Assembly: GCF_000830985.1 (NCBI RefSeq)
Contig: NZ_CP007151.1
Coordinates: 62,001-126,000 of the forward strand
Length of the DNA: 64,000 nt
Direction: 5' to 3'
DNA from: Marinobacter similis
GTDB lineage: Bacteria > Pseudomonadota > Gammaproteobacteria > Pseudomonadales > Oleiphilaceae
The notes under the pieces are model-generated. The model did no database searches. It saw only the letters and a program-made list of their open reading frames with translations, and had not been told where the DNA came from. A program made the position numbers and the translations under genes. Shown here in pieces: positions 30,792-42,053 of the stretch (positions within the stretch are counted from its first letter, which is position 1; every line of letters starts with the position of its first letter).

Positions 30792-31277
30792 GTGTCAGCA
30801 ACCAGCGTTTACGACTTTACCGCTCGCGACATCAAGGGTAACGAAAAAAGCCTGGCGGATTACCGTGGCAAGGTGCTTCTGATCGTGAATACGGCCAGCA
30901 AGTGCGGGTTTACGCCTCAGCTTGAGGGCCTGCAGGGCCTGCACTCAGACTTGGGCGAGCGCGGCCTGGAGGTGCTTGGGTTCCCGTGCAATCAGTTTCT
31001 GAATCAGGATCCGGGCAATGACGATGCCATCAGCGAATTCTGCAGCCTGAATTATGGCGTCGATTTCCCGATGTTCTCGAAGATTGAAGTGAATGGCGAT
31101 GGCACCCATCCGCTCTTCCAGTTCTTGAAGAGCGAAGCCAAGGGCCTGATGGGATCGGAAAAGGTAAAGTGGAACTTTACCAAGTTCCTGGTGGGCCGGG
31201 ACGGTCAGGTGATCAGGCGCTATCCGCCCACGGCCAAGCCGCAGGACATCCGCAAAGACATTGAGAAGCTGCTGTAG
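30792..31277 (+). CDS. Glutathione peroxidase family protein (cysteine type)
   Basis: About 161 residues from the GTG at 30792, chosen because AAGGAGA sits ahead of it and the length then equals the family norm; the ATG at 30774 would add six residues. Catalytic residues are visible: Cys in NTASKCGFTPQ, Gln in LEGLQ, Trp and Asn in KWNFTKFLVG, and the GFPCNQF motif. It uses Cys, not selenocysteine, and reduces hydroperoxides, in practice often with thioredoxin. It is followed after 2 bp by an OhrR-like regulator. Confidence 0.9.
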   Translation: MSATSVYDFTARDIKGNEKSLADYRGKVLLIVNTASKCGFTPQLEGLQGLHSDLGERGLEVLGFPCNQFLNQDPGNDDAISEFCSLNYGVDFPMFSKIEVNGDGTHPLFQFLKSEAKGLMGSEKVKWNFTKFLVGRDGQVIRRYPPTAKPQDIRKDIEKLL

Positions 31278-31279
31278 CT

Positions 31280-31747
31280 ATGACCAAGCCGGACGACGCA
31301 CTGTCGCTCGACAATCAGGTCTGTTTTGCCCTCTACGCTGCTAATCGGGCGGTAACAGCCCGATACCGGCCGTTGCTGGCAGATTTGGATCTGACCTATC
31401 CGCAGTATCTGGTGATGCTGGTGCTCTGGGAGGAGGGGCAGTCCGGCGCGCTTACCCGGGTGTCCGATCTCGGTCGGCGATTGCGGCTGGATTCGGGCAC
31501 GCTGACCCCGCTGCTGAAGCGGCTTGAAGGGCGTGGGCTGCTGAATCGTCAGCGCATCAGCCAAGATGAGCGGGTGGTAACGCTGGCTCTGACCGACGCC
31601 GGCTGGGCATTGCAGGAGCGGGCCAGGTCCGTGCCACAAAAGTTGCTTTGCGGCGTGGCGCTCCAGCCGGAAAGGCTGCAGGCGCTGCGCAAGGAATTGC
31701 GGGCGGTGCTTACGGCTCTTGAGGGCGAGGCGGGGTCCAGCGATTGA
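31280..31747 (+). CDS. ohrR: MarR-family organic hydroperoxide sensor OhrR
   Basis: 155 residues, winged-helix MarR fold. The N-terminal LDNQVCFALYAANRAV carries the peroxide-sensing Cys typical of OhrR, and TYPQYLVMLVLWE plus LRLDSGTLTPLLKRLEGRG form the recognition region. Oxidised OhrR releases DNA. Here it is paired with a glutathione peroxidase, not an Ohr protein. Its 3' end overlaps the convergent kinase by 38 bp. Confidence 0.85.
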   Translation: MTKPDDALSLDNQVCFALYAANRAVTARYRPLLADLDLTYPQYLVMLVLWEEGQSGALTRVSDLGRRLRLDSGTLTPLLKRLEGRGLLNRQRISQDERVVTLALTDAGWALQERARSVPQKLLCGVALQPERLQALRKELRAVLTALEGEAGSSD

Positions 31748-34045
31748 TGGCTGCGCGCAATTCTTCACGTTTGAAAGGCTTGGTGACGTAGTCGTTCATG
31801 CCGGCCGTGATGCAGTCGTCCCGATCACCCTGCATCACGTTAGCGGTCACGGCAATGATCGGAACCGCTTGCCAGTCCGAGTTCTGCCGTATTCTCCGGG
31901 TGGCTTCGTAGCCGTCCATAATCGGCATTTGGCAATCCATCAGGATCAGGTCGAATTCCCCGGCCGCCATGGCATCCAGCGCGCGCTGCCCATTCTCGGC
32001 ACTTTCAACCGTGTGCCCCAACTTCTTCAGAATACTGCTGGCCACCAGTTGGTTAACCTGGTTGTCCTCCACCAGAAGAATCCGAAGCGATTGAGCGGTC
32101 TGCTCCGGTTCAAGCGCGTCTGGACTGCGCAGGGCGGGATCGCTGTCGACGATGCCGGCAGCCCGGCACAGGCAGCGGTAGAGTTCGTCCCGGCGAAGGG
32201 GCAGGGAAAGGATTGGATTATCGGATTTTCCTTGCGCTGAAATTCCCAGTGAATCAGCCAGAATCAGCCCCGGCCCATGCCAGTTTGCGGCCTGCACCGC
32301 ACTCTCGATACCGTCCTTTCCTATCAGTGTGAGCAGGATGCCCCGTTGTTCCGTGCCAGTCTCCCAGACTGGGATTTGCCAGGCCCGAAGTTGGCGTTCG
32401 ATAGCAGGCCGATGCGGATTGTCGGCCGGGATCGCCAGGGTAACGCCAGTATCCACGAGTTCCTTGGCAGCCTGGGGCAGTTGATCCGGACTACTGTCTT
32501 CGTGCATGGGTAGCGGCACGGTGACGGTGAAGTGGGTGCCGTGACCCTCGGTGGAATCCACCATAATTCGGCCGTGCATGCGTTCAACCAACTGTCGGCA
32601 CAGGGTCAGCCCAAGTCCGGTTCCTCCATACAGCCTCGTCGTGTCGGCGTCAGCTGGGAAAACGGTGAGAATATCTTGTGCAGACCATCGGTGGACATGC
32701 CGATGCCGGTATCAATGACGTCCAGCCTGAGCATACCAGCGGAGTAAGCGGCCTTAATGAACACGGACCCCTTGTCGGTGAACTTGATCGCATTGCTGAG
32801 CAGGTTGTTGAGAACCTGGCGGGTCCGGGTAGGATCGCCAAGGAAGCTTTGCGGCAGCGATGGATCGATTTCGTTGACCAGTTCTATGCGCTTTCTCCGG
32901 GCCTGCTGGGCGTGCAGGGTTGAAGCCTCCTCAATCAGGTTCCGCAGGTTAAACGGAATATTCTCCAGGCTCAGTTTGCCAGCCTCCACCTTGGAGATAT
33001 CGAGAATGTCATTCAGAAGGCCAAGCAGACTTTCGCCGGCACTGAAGGCGACCTCAAGTCGATAGCGCTGGCTAGAGTCAAGATCGCCTTCGAGGGCCAG
33101 TCCCAGCATGCCCAATACGCCATTCAGTGGTGTGCGAATTTCGTGGCTCATGCTGGCCAGAAAGTTGGCCCGGGCCCTTGCCCTGCGCACCGCATCCTCC
33201 TTGGCCTTGATCAGAGCCCGGTTGCTGCGCTGGAGGGCGTCGTTCTTCTCGGATATCTCGCGAGTGCGATCGTCAACTTCTCGCTCGAGCTGGGAGGAAT
33301 AATCCTTCATCGCGCTCTCGGCGGAGCGCAGCTGGTCCAGACTGGAATCCATGGTTTCCAGGTGTCGGTTGATAATGCCCACCATGGTGCCAATTTCGTC
33401 CTGCTGATGATTCGCCGGAACGGGCAAGCGGGCCTTTTCCGGTGAGTTGGCCTGCACCTCGCCAAGTGCATTAATGACGTTCAGCATCGGCCGGGTCAGT
33501 ATCAGATAGAAAATGCCCAGCAGGGCGGCGGTGAGGGCCAGGCTTTTGAGCAGACCGCTGATCAGCGTGTAAGTGGCCCGCTCCAGAAACTGAAGCCCGT
33601 AGTGATAGGTGTCGATGGTAACAATGAGTCGGCCGAGCGGTAGGTCCTCCAGTTGAGGCACACTCAATTCCTGGCTAAACACCCGGTTTGATTCGAACAG
33701 CAGGTCGCTGGCCCAGCGGTAGGGGGAGTCCGGGCTGCTCTGGCTGGCAGCTGCCATGGTCTGGTCGTCGTTGTCGATGATTCTGGCGTCAGTGGTCGCC
33801 GGGTGGCGCAGCAGGCCATCAAGAAGTTCTTCGGCGAGGCGGACATCGATGTTGTAGGCAATCTGGGAAGCCGGACTGACGCTGATGTCGATCAGTGCGT
33901 GAACGTCCTCTTCCATGGCGGCCCGGGCGTTGACGTAGTCGATGGTGATCTGGATAAGGTTAAGCACCAGTCCCAACGCCATGGCGATCAACACCGTATC
34001 CCGGGTCAGCCGGAAGGAAAGCCGCTTTCTGAAACCATTGATCAC
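31710..34045 (-). CDS. BarA/GacS-like hybrid sensor histidine kinase (one frameshift)
   Basis: Restored product about 778 residues. N-terminal membrane helix, a periplasmic sensor of about 130 residues, a second helix, HAMP, a coiled coil, a HisKA domain (NFLASMSHEIRTPLNGVLG) and an HATPase with NLLSNAIKFTDKG and LYGGTGLGLTLC. A C-terminal receiver has the phospho-accepting Asp in LILMDCQMPIMDG and Lys in VTKPFKREE. One base is missing near 32654 (GG read as G, coding strand) inside the ATPase. No HPt domain is seen at the C-terminus, unlike full BarA/GacS, so a separate phosphotransfer protein may be needed. The ligand is unknown. Confidence 0.85.
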
Positions 34046-34100
34046 GAGTAGTTACTGTCCCTGTGTCAGGGCAGCGTCTGCTGCCCGAGTGCCAAAGCCG

Positions 34101-34874
34101 TCACTCGTCGTAATCGGCCTTTTTCTTCCATTCCTCGTCGTGCAGGAAGGTGTCCCATTCCCGATCCAACTTCGCCTGAGACCCGGAATGTGCGGTGTCC
34201 TTTCCTTCCACAATCAGGGCTTCCAGTTCTTTTATCCGGATCCGGAAACTTTTGACGGCTTTCATTGCTAGCGGGTTGTCTCGGGACTTACCCATTTCAG
34301 TACTGGCGAGATGGTAAGCGTGAATGGCCTTTCGGATCTCGTTCTGACGGACGTAATCCCTGGCCTGGAACATGTGCAGGTCAGCGTGGGTTTTATGGAC
34401 GAGAAACAGCACGAATTTGAGGTTTTTCTTGGCTGTTGCGGCGTCCAGCTTACTGCTCTTGTGCATGTCTTCGATCATTTTGAACAGATTCTGCAGCAGC
34501 TCCTTTACGTAGGTAGCCTTTTCCGGCGTATCGATTTTTACCGGAGACCGGGTGTCCTGCTTGGCCTGAATCTGGTCTTTCAGCTGCTGGGCCGCTTCTT
34601 GCCATTTTTTGACAGGGAGATCGGACTTGAGGCCTGCCAGCTGCACGCATGCTTCTTCCATGCGTTTGATCAACAGCAGTTTCAGATCCGATGTCAGGTA
34701 TTGCCCGGGGATTTCCGACAGCAGTCGATTGGCTCGGTTGTACGCATCCTGCTGATTTGTGATCTTTCGGGCACGCTCAATGCGGGCCTTCTCGCGCATC
34801 TGGCTTAACACGATCAGGAAGATCGACACCGCCACGACGGCTGCCAGTATTATTACAATGGTGGTGGTATCCAT
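34101..34874 (-). CDS. Hypothetical single-pass membrane protein with coiled-coil and helical domain
   Basis: About 257 residues from the ATG at 34874. One N-terminal helix (TTIVIILAAVVAVSIFLIVL) is followed by a basic stretch (RIERARKIT) and a long helical region; the C-terminus is Lys/Glu-rich (EWKKKADYDE). No family recognised. It lies 55 bp from the 5' end of the hybrid kinase on the same strand, so it may be cotranscribed upstream of it. Confidence 0.68.
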   Translation of the reverse strand: MDTTTIVIILAAVVAVSIFLIVLSQMREKARIERARKITNQQDAYNRANRLLSEIPGQYLTSDLKLLLIKRMEEACVQLAGLKSDLPVKKWQEAAQQLKDQIQAKQDTRSPVKIDTPEKATYVKELLQNLFKMIEDMHKSSKLDAATAKKNLKFVLFLVHKTHADLHMFQARDYVRQNEIRKAIHAYHLASTEMGKSRDNPLAMKAVKSFRIRIKELEALIVEGKDTAHSGSQAKLDREWDTFLHDEEWKKKADYDE

Positions 34875-35123
34875 TAGATCTTTAGTGGCTCCGGCTTCAG
34901 TTTGAGAGTTAGCTGGCGCATTGCCCCGCCTCAAGTTACCGATATTATTCAGCAAGCGTCACAAAGACTAGCAGAAATACCGTAGTCAATCCGTTGCGAA
35001 ATGTGACTGATGCAATCATCCATTGATTACGTGAATTTTGAACTCCTGTATATTGCTTCGGTGAATAAAGGGTAAGGCCTTTTGTTCGATGTTTTTTGAT
35101 GTACGACGTACCCGGAGTTGCCC

Positions 35124-36134
35124 ATGGATATTTCCCGTGTTGACCTGAACCTGCTTGTGTACCTGGACGTTCTGTTGCGGGAGCGAAACGTCACCAAGGC
35201 TGCCAACCACCTTGGCATTACCCAGCCGGCGATGAGCAACGGGCTGCGACGCTTGCGGGATCTGTTCGGTGATCCCTTGTTGATCAGAACCAGTGAGGGC
35301 ATGACGGCTACCGAACGAGGCCGCGAGCTGCAACCCCTGGTGCGAGGCATCCTGTCGGATATTGAGCAGGCAGTGCAAGAGAAAACCCCGTTTTCAGCGC
35401 TGGAAAGCCAGCGGGTCTTCCGTATTATGGCCAGTGATTACGCCGAGTCCTGCCTGATGCCCCGGGTGTTACGCCGGATTCGCCAGGAAGCTCCGCATGT
35501 CACCCTGGATGTGCTGACCCCCAGTGACGTCAGCTTTCTGGACGTGGAGCAGGGCCGGCTCGATATGGCGATCAACCGGTTCGACAAAATCCCCCAATCG
35601 TTTCATCAGAAAACCCTGTGGACCGAGTATTTCGCCTGTCTGATGAACGCCCGCAATCCGATTCTGAAGGCGCCGTTCACGCTTGATACCTATCTGGATG
35701 CGAGCCACATCTGGGTCAGCAAAACCGGGTTTGGAGTCGGTGTCGGGGTTAATCCCAAGGATGTGCAGCGCTTGGGTTGGGTGGATGAGGCGCTTTCCCG
35801 CATGGGTCGTAAACGCCAGATATCGGTGTTTACCCGGCACTACCAGGTGGCGATGCTGCTGGCTGAGCAGCACGACCTGATCGCCACGCTGCCGTCGCGA
35901 GCGGCATGGCTGCAGAAGGATAATTCGAATCTTGTGGTAAAGGTGCCACCGTTCGAGATCCCGCCATTTGAGCTGAAAATGGCGTGGAGCCCTCTGCTCC
36001 AGCACAACTCGGATCACCAGTGGTTACGTAAGCTGATTGCGGAAGTGGCCAGTGAAGTAGATCAGGAGTTCGCGCCGTTTGGCGCCCAGTTTGAGTCTGC
36101 CGAAAGTCCTCAGGCCCATCACTCAGAGCGGTAA
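35124..36134 (+). CDS. LysR-family transcriptional regulator
   Basis: About 336 residues. N-terminal winged HTH (LLVYLDVLLRERNVTKAANH, then GITQPAMSNGLRRLRDLFGD) in the NodD/SyrM/LeuO-like form, followed by a substrate-binding domain. ATG 35124 follows CCCGGAG. No adjacent divergent pathway gene identifies a target; the neighbour is the hypothetical membrane gene, and the 3' side overlaps a convergent GNAT gene by 12 bp. Confidence 0.88.
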   Translation: MDISRVDLNLLVYLDVLLRERNVTKAANHLGITQPAMSNGLRRLRDLFGDPLLIRTSEGMTATERGRELQPLVRGILSDIEQAVQEKTPFSALESQRVFRIMASDYAESCLMPRVLRRIRQEAPHVTLDVLTPSDVSFLDVEQGRLDMAINRFDKIPQSFHQKTLWTEYFACLMNARNPILKAPFTLDTYLDASHIWVSKTGFGVGVGVNPKDVQRLGWVDEALSRMGRKRQISVFTRHYQVAMLLAEQHDLIATLPSRAAWLQKDNSNLVVKVPPFEIPPFELKMAWSPLLQHNSDHQWLRKLIAEVASEVDQEFAPFGAQFESAESPQAHHSER

Positions 36135-37088
36135 CTCTCTCAGCTCCAGGGAGCTTCGACCTGCGTCCCACATACGCTGGAAATTCTCGGCCAGCAGTTT
36201 GACCCGGCCAGGGTCGGAAAACTTGGCATAACCTTCCGGTTTGGAAAAGTCATGACGATAGACCAGCCCGTCACGGTCGGCCAGCATGAATGGCTGGTCT
36301 TCCACCGGATAGTCCTGGCTTACCAGCCTTAGTTCAATCCTGCTTGGTAGTCGTCGCATCAATTCCACCAGCTTATGTCTGCGCTTTACCAGCGGGCCGT
36401 CATCGTGGATGAGCAAGCGCACTTCGCTGAGCCGGTGCCGGCGGGCAAGGGCGGAGATCAGTTCCCGAAAACGATGTCGGTCATAGAGGTTGTGCTCAAG
36501 TACGCGATCGTAAAGCCAGAGCCGCTGTCCGGCCTGGCCGGCTACGGAATCGATCAGGTCGAGCATGCGATTCTCGTCGGAGAACAGCCAGGTGTCGGAG
36601 TCTTCGCCGAGAATCATGGGCGCCGACTTTTGTTCCAGTGCTTCGGCGAGTAAAGCGGGCGCCAGGCAGCGCATGTCGATATGGCTGATGCCGGCGTCAT
36701 CGTAGCGATCGGAGAAGGCATGAAAACCGGAACGCTGGTAGAAGGGGATGGCGTATTCCTGCGCCGAGAGCCGGATCTCGTGGTAGTCACCGGCGGCTTC
36801 GGTAATCAGGTGGCGCAGCAGCGCCTCACCAACGCCGCGGCCACGGAACCCCGGCATAATCGCCATGCGGCCGATGTGCGCAGTTTCGCCAAGGGTGGAA
36901 AATAGCCGCGCCGTGCCTACGGGCGTGTTATCCGGCAGCACCGCGAGATAGTGGTCGGCAATCTCGTCAGTATCGTCCCACTCCAGCTCAGGTGGCACCT
37001 TTTGTTCGTCAATAAACACACGTTGACGGATGTCATGGATATGACCCGGAGCCAGTTGCCAGCTGTACTTTCTGAATTTCACTCTCAT
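36123..37088 (-). CDS. GNAT N-acetyltransferase with C-terminal phospholipase-D-like extension
   Basis: About 321 residues. Residues 1-150 are a GNAT domain with acetyl-CoA loop IMPGFRGRGVGEALLRH and the usual QEYAIPFYQRSGF end. The remaining 170 residues (DTWLFSDENRMLDLIDSVAG onward to RSSLELRELPL) form a second domain that I associate with a DUF found fused to GNATs, with no known activity. It is last of the rluE-to-GNAT run; the start lies 10 bp after the roxA stop. Confidence 0.8.
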   Translation of the reverse strand: MRVKFRKYSWQLAPGHIHDIRQRVFIDEQKVPPELEWDDTDEIADHYLAVLPDNTPVGTARLFSTLGETAHIGRMAIMPGFRGRGVGEALLRHLITEAAGDYHEIRLSAQEYAIPFYQRSGFHAFSDRYDDAGISHIDMRCLAPALLAEALEQKSAPMILGEDSDTWLFSDENRMLDLIDSVAGQAGQRLWLYDRVLEHNLYDRHRFRELISALARRHRLSEVRLLIHDDGPLVKRRHKLVELMRRLPSRIELRLVSQDYPVEDQPFMLADRDGLVYRHDFSKPEGYAKFSDPGRVKLLAENFQRMWDAGRSSLELRELPL

Positions 37089-37097
37089 GGCGACCAA

Positions 37098-38248
37098 CTA
37101 TTCGAAGTAGACCGATCCCTGATTATACAACGTGCACAGCAGTCCGAGCAGGGCTTCGTCATCGGTGAACTGCGCCAGGCGATCGGCATCAATGTAGGCG
37201 CCGGCGCAGAGCAGCGGTGCCATCGGTCGGGCATCACCTTTCAGCAGATACTGTTCGCCATCCACGAACAGCGCGGTATCGTCGTCAAAATCGTAGTAGG
37301 CAAAGCGGGAGCCTCGTTCCAGCGCAGCTGTTCTCCGGCTTGAATGGCCGCGGCCAGCTCCTCGGGTGACGCCGGCTCCTCGGCGGGAACGACAATGTCC
37401 ATGCTCTTCGGCGCGGTGGCGTATTGGCCGAACCAGAGTGAGAGCTTTCGACGATCCCCCAGTTTTTCGCGCAGCAGGTCGTCGAGAGTGTCGATCACGG
37501 CGGGCTGGATGGTGCCGGGGTTGTCCTGAACCTGAAGGTCTGGATCGCCCAGGTGCTCGCTGGAATCGGCCTGGCTGCACAGGAAGTCGGTGAAGCCGGT
37601 CAGCACGTCATCAACAGTGGGGGCCCTGAAACCAATGGACAGGGTAATGCAGTCGTCGACGGCAACCCCATGGTGGCCAACGCCCGGGGGCAGGTAAAGC
37701 ATGTCGCCCGGTGCCAGGGTAACGGTTTCCTCACCATCCCAGCCGCTGAGAATGCGCAGGGGGGTGCCTTCTACCCGTGGCGATGCCTGGTCGCAGTGTC
37801 CACCGAAGGTCCAGCGGCGTTCACCCTGGGCTTGCAGCAGGAACACATCGTACTGATCGTAGTGTGGGCCTACGCTTCCGCCTTTGGGGGCGTAACTGGC
37901 CATGATGTCATCAAGGCGCCAGTTGGGTACGAAGCGGAAGTGTTCCAGCACATCTGCCACCTCGGGAACCCAGTGGTCGAGGCCCTGCACGAGCAGGGTC
38001 CAATCCTGCTCTGGAAGCTGGCTGAAGCGTTCGGGCGTGAACGGGCCATTGTGCAGCTGCCAGGGTTTACCATTGTCGTTTTCCAGGACAATGCGGGATT
38101 CCACGCCCTCTTCGCACGCCAGTCCGGCCAGTTCGTCGGGACTGACGGGTGAGGTCAGCCCCGGAAACGCCTGGCGGATGACCAGCGGCTTTTTCTGCCA
38201 GTAATCCCGCAGAAATTCAGAGGCGGTCAGCCCACCGAGCATATCCAT
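37098..38248 (-). CDS. roxA: Ribosomal protein L16 arginine hydroxylase RoxA (one frameshift)
   Basis: Restored product about 383 residues, JmjC/cupin 2-oxoglutarate oxygenase of the YcfD type. Iron ligands are His and Asp in VGPHYDQYDVF and the distal His in PPGVGHHGVAV; LSIGFRAP follows. The C-terminal part is a helical dimerisation and winged-helix region. One G is lost near 37312 (GGG read as GG, coding strand), cleanly joining WNEGSRFAYYDFDDD. It hydroxylates an Arg of L16. Start ATG 38248 (MDMLGGLTASEFL) follows TTGGAG. Confidence 0.9.
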
Positions 38249-38264
38249 GCCTACACTCCAAGTT

Positions 38265-39650
<1,386 letters not shown>

Positions 39651-39740
39651 TTAACGGATCGGGCCAAAAGAAAATTAGGGGCGCATATGATACACCAGCG
39701 CCGCGCCGGACGCAGTTGTGTGGGAACTGTTGTTCCAGAG

Positions 39741-40379
39741 CTACAGTGGACTGTTGGCCTTGTCGGCCAGCTGCCGGGCGTGCTCGATGACTTTCTTGCG
39801 ATTGAAAATCAGCTGCCAGCGTCGGCCGCCTGTTTGGCGCCACAGAACCGCGGAACGGATGCCTGCAAGCAGCAGGGCGCGGACTTTGGCGGCGTTTTCC
39901 TCGCGCTGCAGGACACTGGGATTGCCGCTCACCTGAATGCGTAACCGAAAGGTGCTTATGGTATCGGCGTACACTGAGGCGAGATTGCTAATCAGGTTGC
40001 TGTGGGTATAGCCAAAGTGGCTGGCTGTGTGACGAGCCTGATCAATGCGGGAGCCAATGGCGTCCAGCATTTCCGGGCTGCGATTAAGTTTAGCTTCCAG
40101 CTGGATCAGGTTGAGCACGTACCTTAGTACCTCAATGTCCTGCTGCTTGCTCTGCTGGCTCAGCACCGATGAGAGTGTAACCAGTCCCTCGTGAATGTCC
40201 GCGAGATCGCCGCCATAGACATCCAGGGTTGAGGCCGGATCGGTGGCGAACAGCGAGCGGATGCAGGTTTCGAGGCTGGTCTCCGAGCACTGGCCGTTGT
40301 GAGCAATTTGCTGGACCAGGTTGGCAGCTTGACACACGCCAGCCAGGGCGAGGGTCTGATCGTTCAGGGATCGACTCAT
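39741..40379 (-). CDS. hflD: Lysogenization regulator HflD homolog
   Basis: About 212 residues, all-helical HflD family ([20 protein letters not shown], then [21 protein letters not shown]). In E. coli HflD affects lambda CII stability; its normal role is unclear. It always sits between mnmA and purB, as here, and its start overlaps the mnmA stop (ATGA). Confidence 0.9.
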   Translation of the reverse strand: MSRSLNDQTLALAGVCQAANLVQQIAHNGQCSETSLETCIRSLFATDPASTLDVYGGDLADIHEGLVTLSSVLSQQSKQQDIEVLRYVLNLIQLEAKLNRSPEMLDAIGSRIDQARHTASHFGYTHSNLISNLASVYADTISTFRLRIQVSGNPSVLQREENAAKVRALLLAGIRSAVLWRQTGGRRWQLIFNRKKVIEHARQLADKANSPL

Positions 40380-41553
40380 GCGCCCAATTCCTGCTGGCAT
40401 TGTTCGGAGAGGCGGGCCGGCAGTGCTTCACCATCACGCCAGGTTTCCTCGATCACGCCACCGCCCAGGCAGACCTCGCCATCGTAGAAAACCACGGACT
40501 GACCCGGAGTGACTGCTCGCTGAGCATCATAGAAGACCACCTTGACGCCCTCATCCAGCACCAAAACCTCGCAGTCCTGATCAGGCTGACGGTAACGGGT
40601 TTTGGCCTTGCAACGGAATTGGGAGGCCGGTGGTTCGCCGGCCACCCAGTCGATTGGGCCGGACACCAGTCCGCGCGCGAACAGGAGCGGGTGGTGCTTT
40701 CCCTGAACCGCAATAAGAACGTTGCGGGTAAGGTCTTTCTCGGCAACGTACCAGGGTTCATCGCCAAATTCGCTGAGGCCTCCAATACCGAGGCCCTGGC
40801 GTTGGCCAATGGTGTGGTACATCAGGCCCTGGTGACGACCGATGACCTTGCCATCCGGTGTCTCGATGTCACCCGGTTGCGCGGGCAGGTACTGCTTCAG
40901 GAAATCGGTGAACTTGCGTTCGCCGATGAAGCAGATGCCGGTGGAATCTTTTTTGTCATGAGTGACAAAACCCTGGGCTTCGGCAATCCGACGAACTTCA
41001 GGTTTTTCCAGCTCACCGACCGGAAACAGGGTGCGGGCGATACGCTCACCTGAGACTGCGTGAAGGAAGTAGCTCTGGTCTTTGTTGGCATCCAGGCCTT
41101 TCAGCAGCTGAGCCCGGCCGGAATCGTCGGACAGTGGACGCTGGCGGGTGTAATGACCGGTGGCAATATAATCGGCACCCAGGGTAACGGCGTAATCGAG
41201 AAATGCCCGGAACTTAACCTCTTTGTTGCACAGAATGTCCGGGTTAGGGGTGCGACCGGCGGTGTATTCCGACAGGAAGTGCTCAAACACACGGTCCCAG
41301 TACTCGGCGGCAAAACTGGCAGTGTGAAGCTTGATGCCGATGCTGTCCGCAACCGCCTGGGCGTCTGCCAAATCGGTCATTGCGGTGCAGTACTCGGTGC
41401 CATCGTCTTCGTCCCAGTTTTTCATGAACAGGCCTTCGACCTGATAGCCTGGTCTTTCAGCAACCAGGCGGCGACAGAAGAATCGACGCCGCCGGACATG
41501 CCGACGATTACTCGGGTATTTGCTGCGGGAGGTGTTTCGGATGCGTGTGTCAT
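40376..41553 (-). CDS. mnmA: tRNA-specific 2-thiouridylase MnmA (one frameshift)
   Basis: Restored product about 392 residues. The N-terminal PP-loop is [16 protein letters not shown]; the two catalytic Cys are in [13 protein letters not shown] and [13 protein letters not shown]. One G is lost near 41448 (GGG read as GG, coding strand), so the first 36 residues lie in another frame; repair gives [19 protein letters not shown]. MnmA uses sulfur relayed from TusA to thiolate U34 of tRNA for Lys, Glu and Gln. Confidence 0.95.
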
Positions 41554-41603
41554 GAAAACGTCAGTCTGGGTGAAAAGCTGCCAAGTCTACCATTTGTCCG
41601 GCA

Positions 41604-42053
41604 TTACGTCTGCGCGTCGACGATGACATCGAGCGGGTAGCGCCGGCCATTTCGGTAATCTTCTATGCATTCGAGCACCAACGGGCTGCGGAGCTGGTCT
41701 TTCAGCCCACGGATGTCCTCCAGCAACAGCCAGTGCGCGGCAATGATGCCGGTATCGAGTTCCTCGCTGACCTGTTCAAGGGCTTTGGCCGAGTAGCAGA
41801 AGCGGTAGTAGGTGACGCCGTTGGCAGGCGCCTTGTAGGTGTAAACGCCAAGGAAATGCTCGGGCTCCACCACCCAACCGGTTTCTTCCAGGGTTTCACG
41901 CTTGACCGCGTCCAGAATGGCCTCGTCCTCCTCGACATGGCCCGCAGGCTGATTGAAGACGACGCGGCCGCCGCTGGTTTCTTCGACCACCAGAAACCGG
42001 CCTTCCTGGTCTTCAACAATAACGGCGACAGTGGCGTGGGGTGTCCAGGTCAT
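41604..42053 (-). CDS. nudJ: NUDIX hydrolase NudJ-like phosphatase
   Basis: 149 residues. The Nudix box is GHVEEDEAILDAVKRETLEE, matching GX5EX7REUXEEXGU. NudJ hydrolyses thiamine and nucleoside pyrophosphates. N-terminus MTWTPHATVAVIVEDQEGRF suits the family. The start overlaps the rluE stop by 4 bp, as in E. coli. Confidence 0.9.
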   Translation of the reverse strand: MTWTPHATVAVIVEDQEGRFLVVEETSGGRVVFNQPAGHVEEDEAILDAVKRETLEETGWVVEPEHFLGVYTYKAPANGVTYYRFCYSAKALEQVSEELDTGIIAAHWLLLEDIRGLKDQLRSPLVLECIEDYRNGRRYPLDVIVDAQT

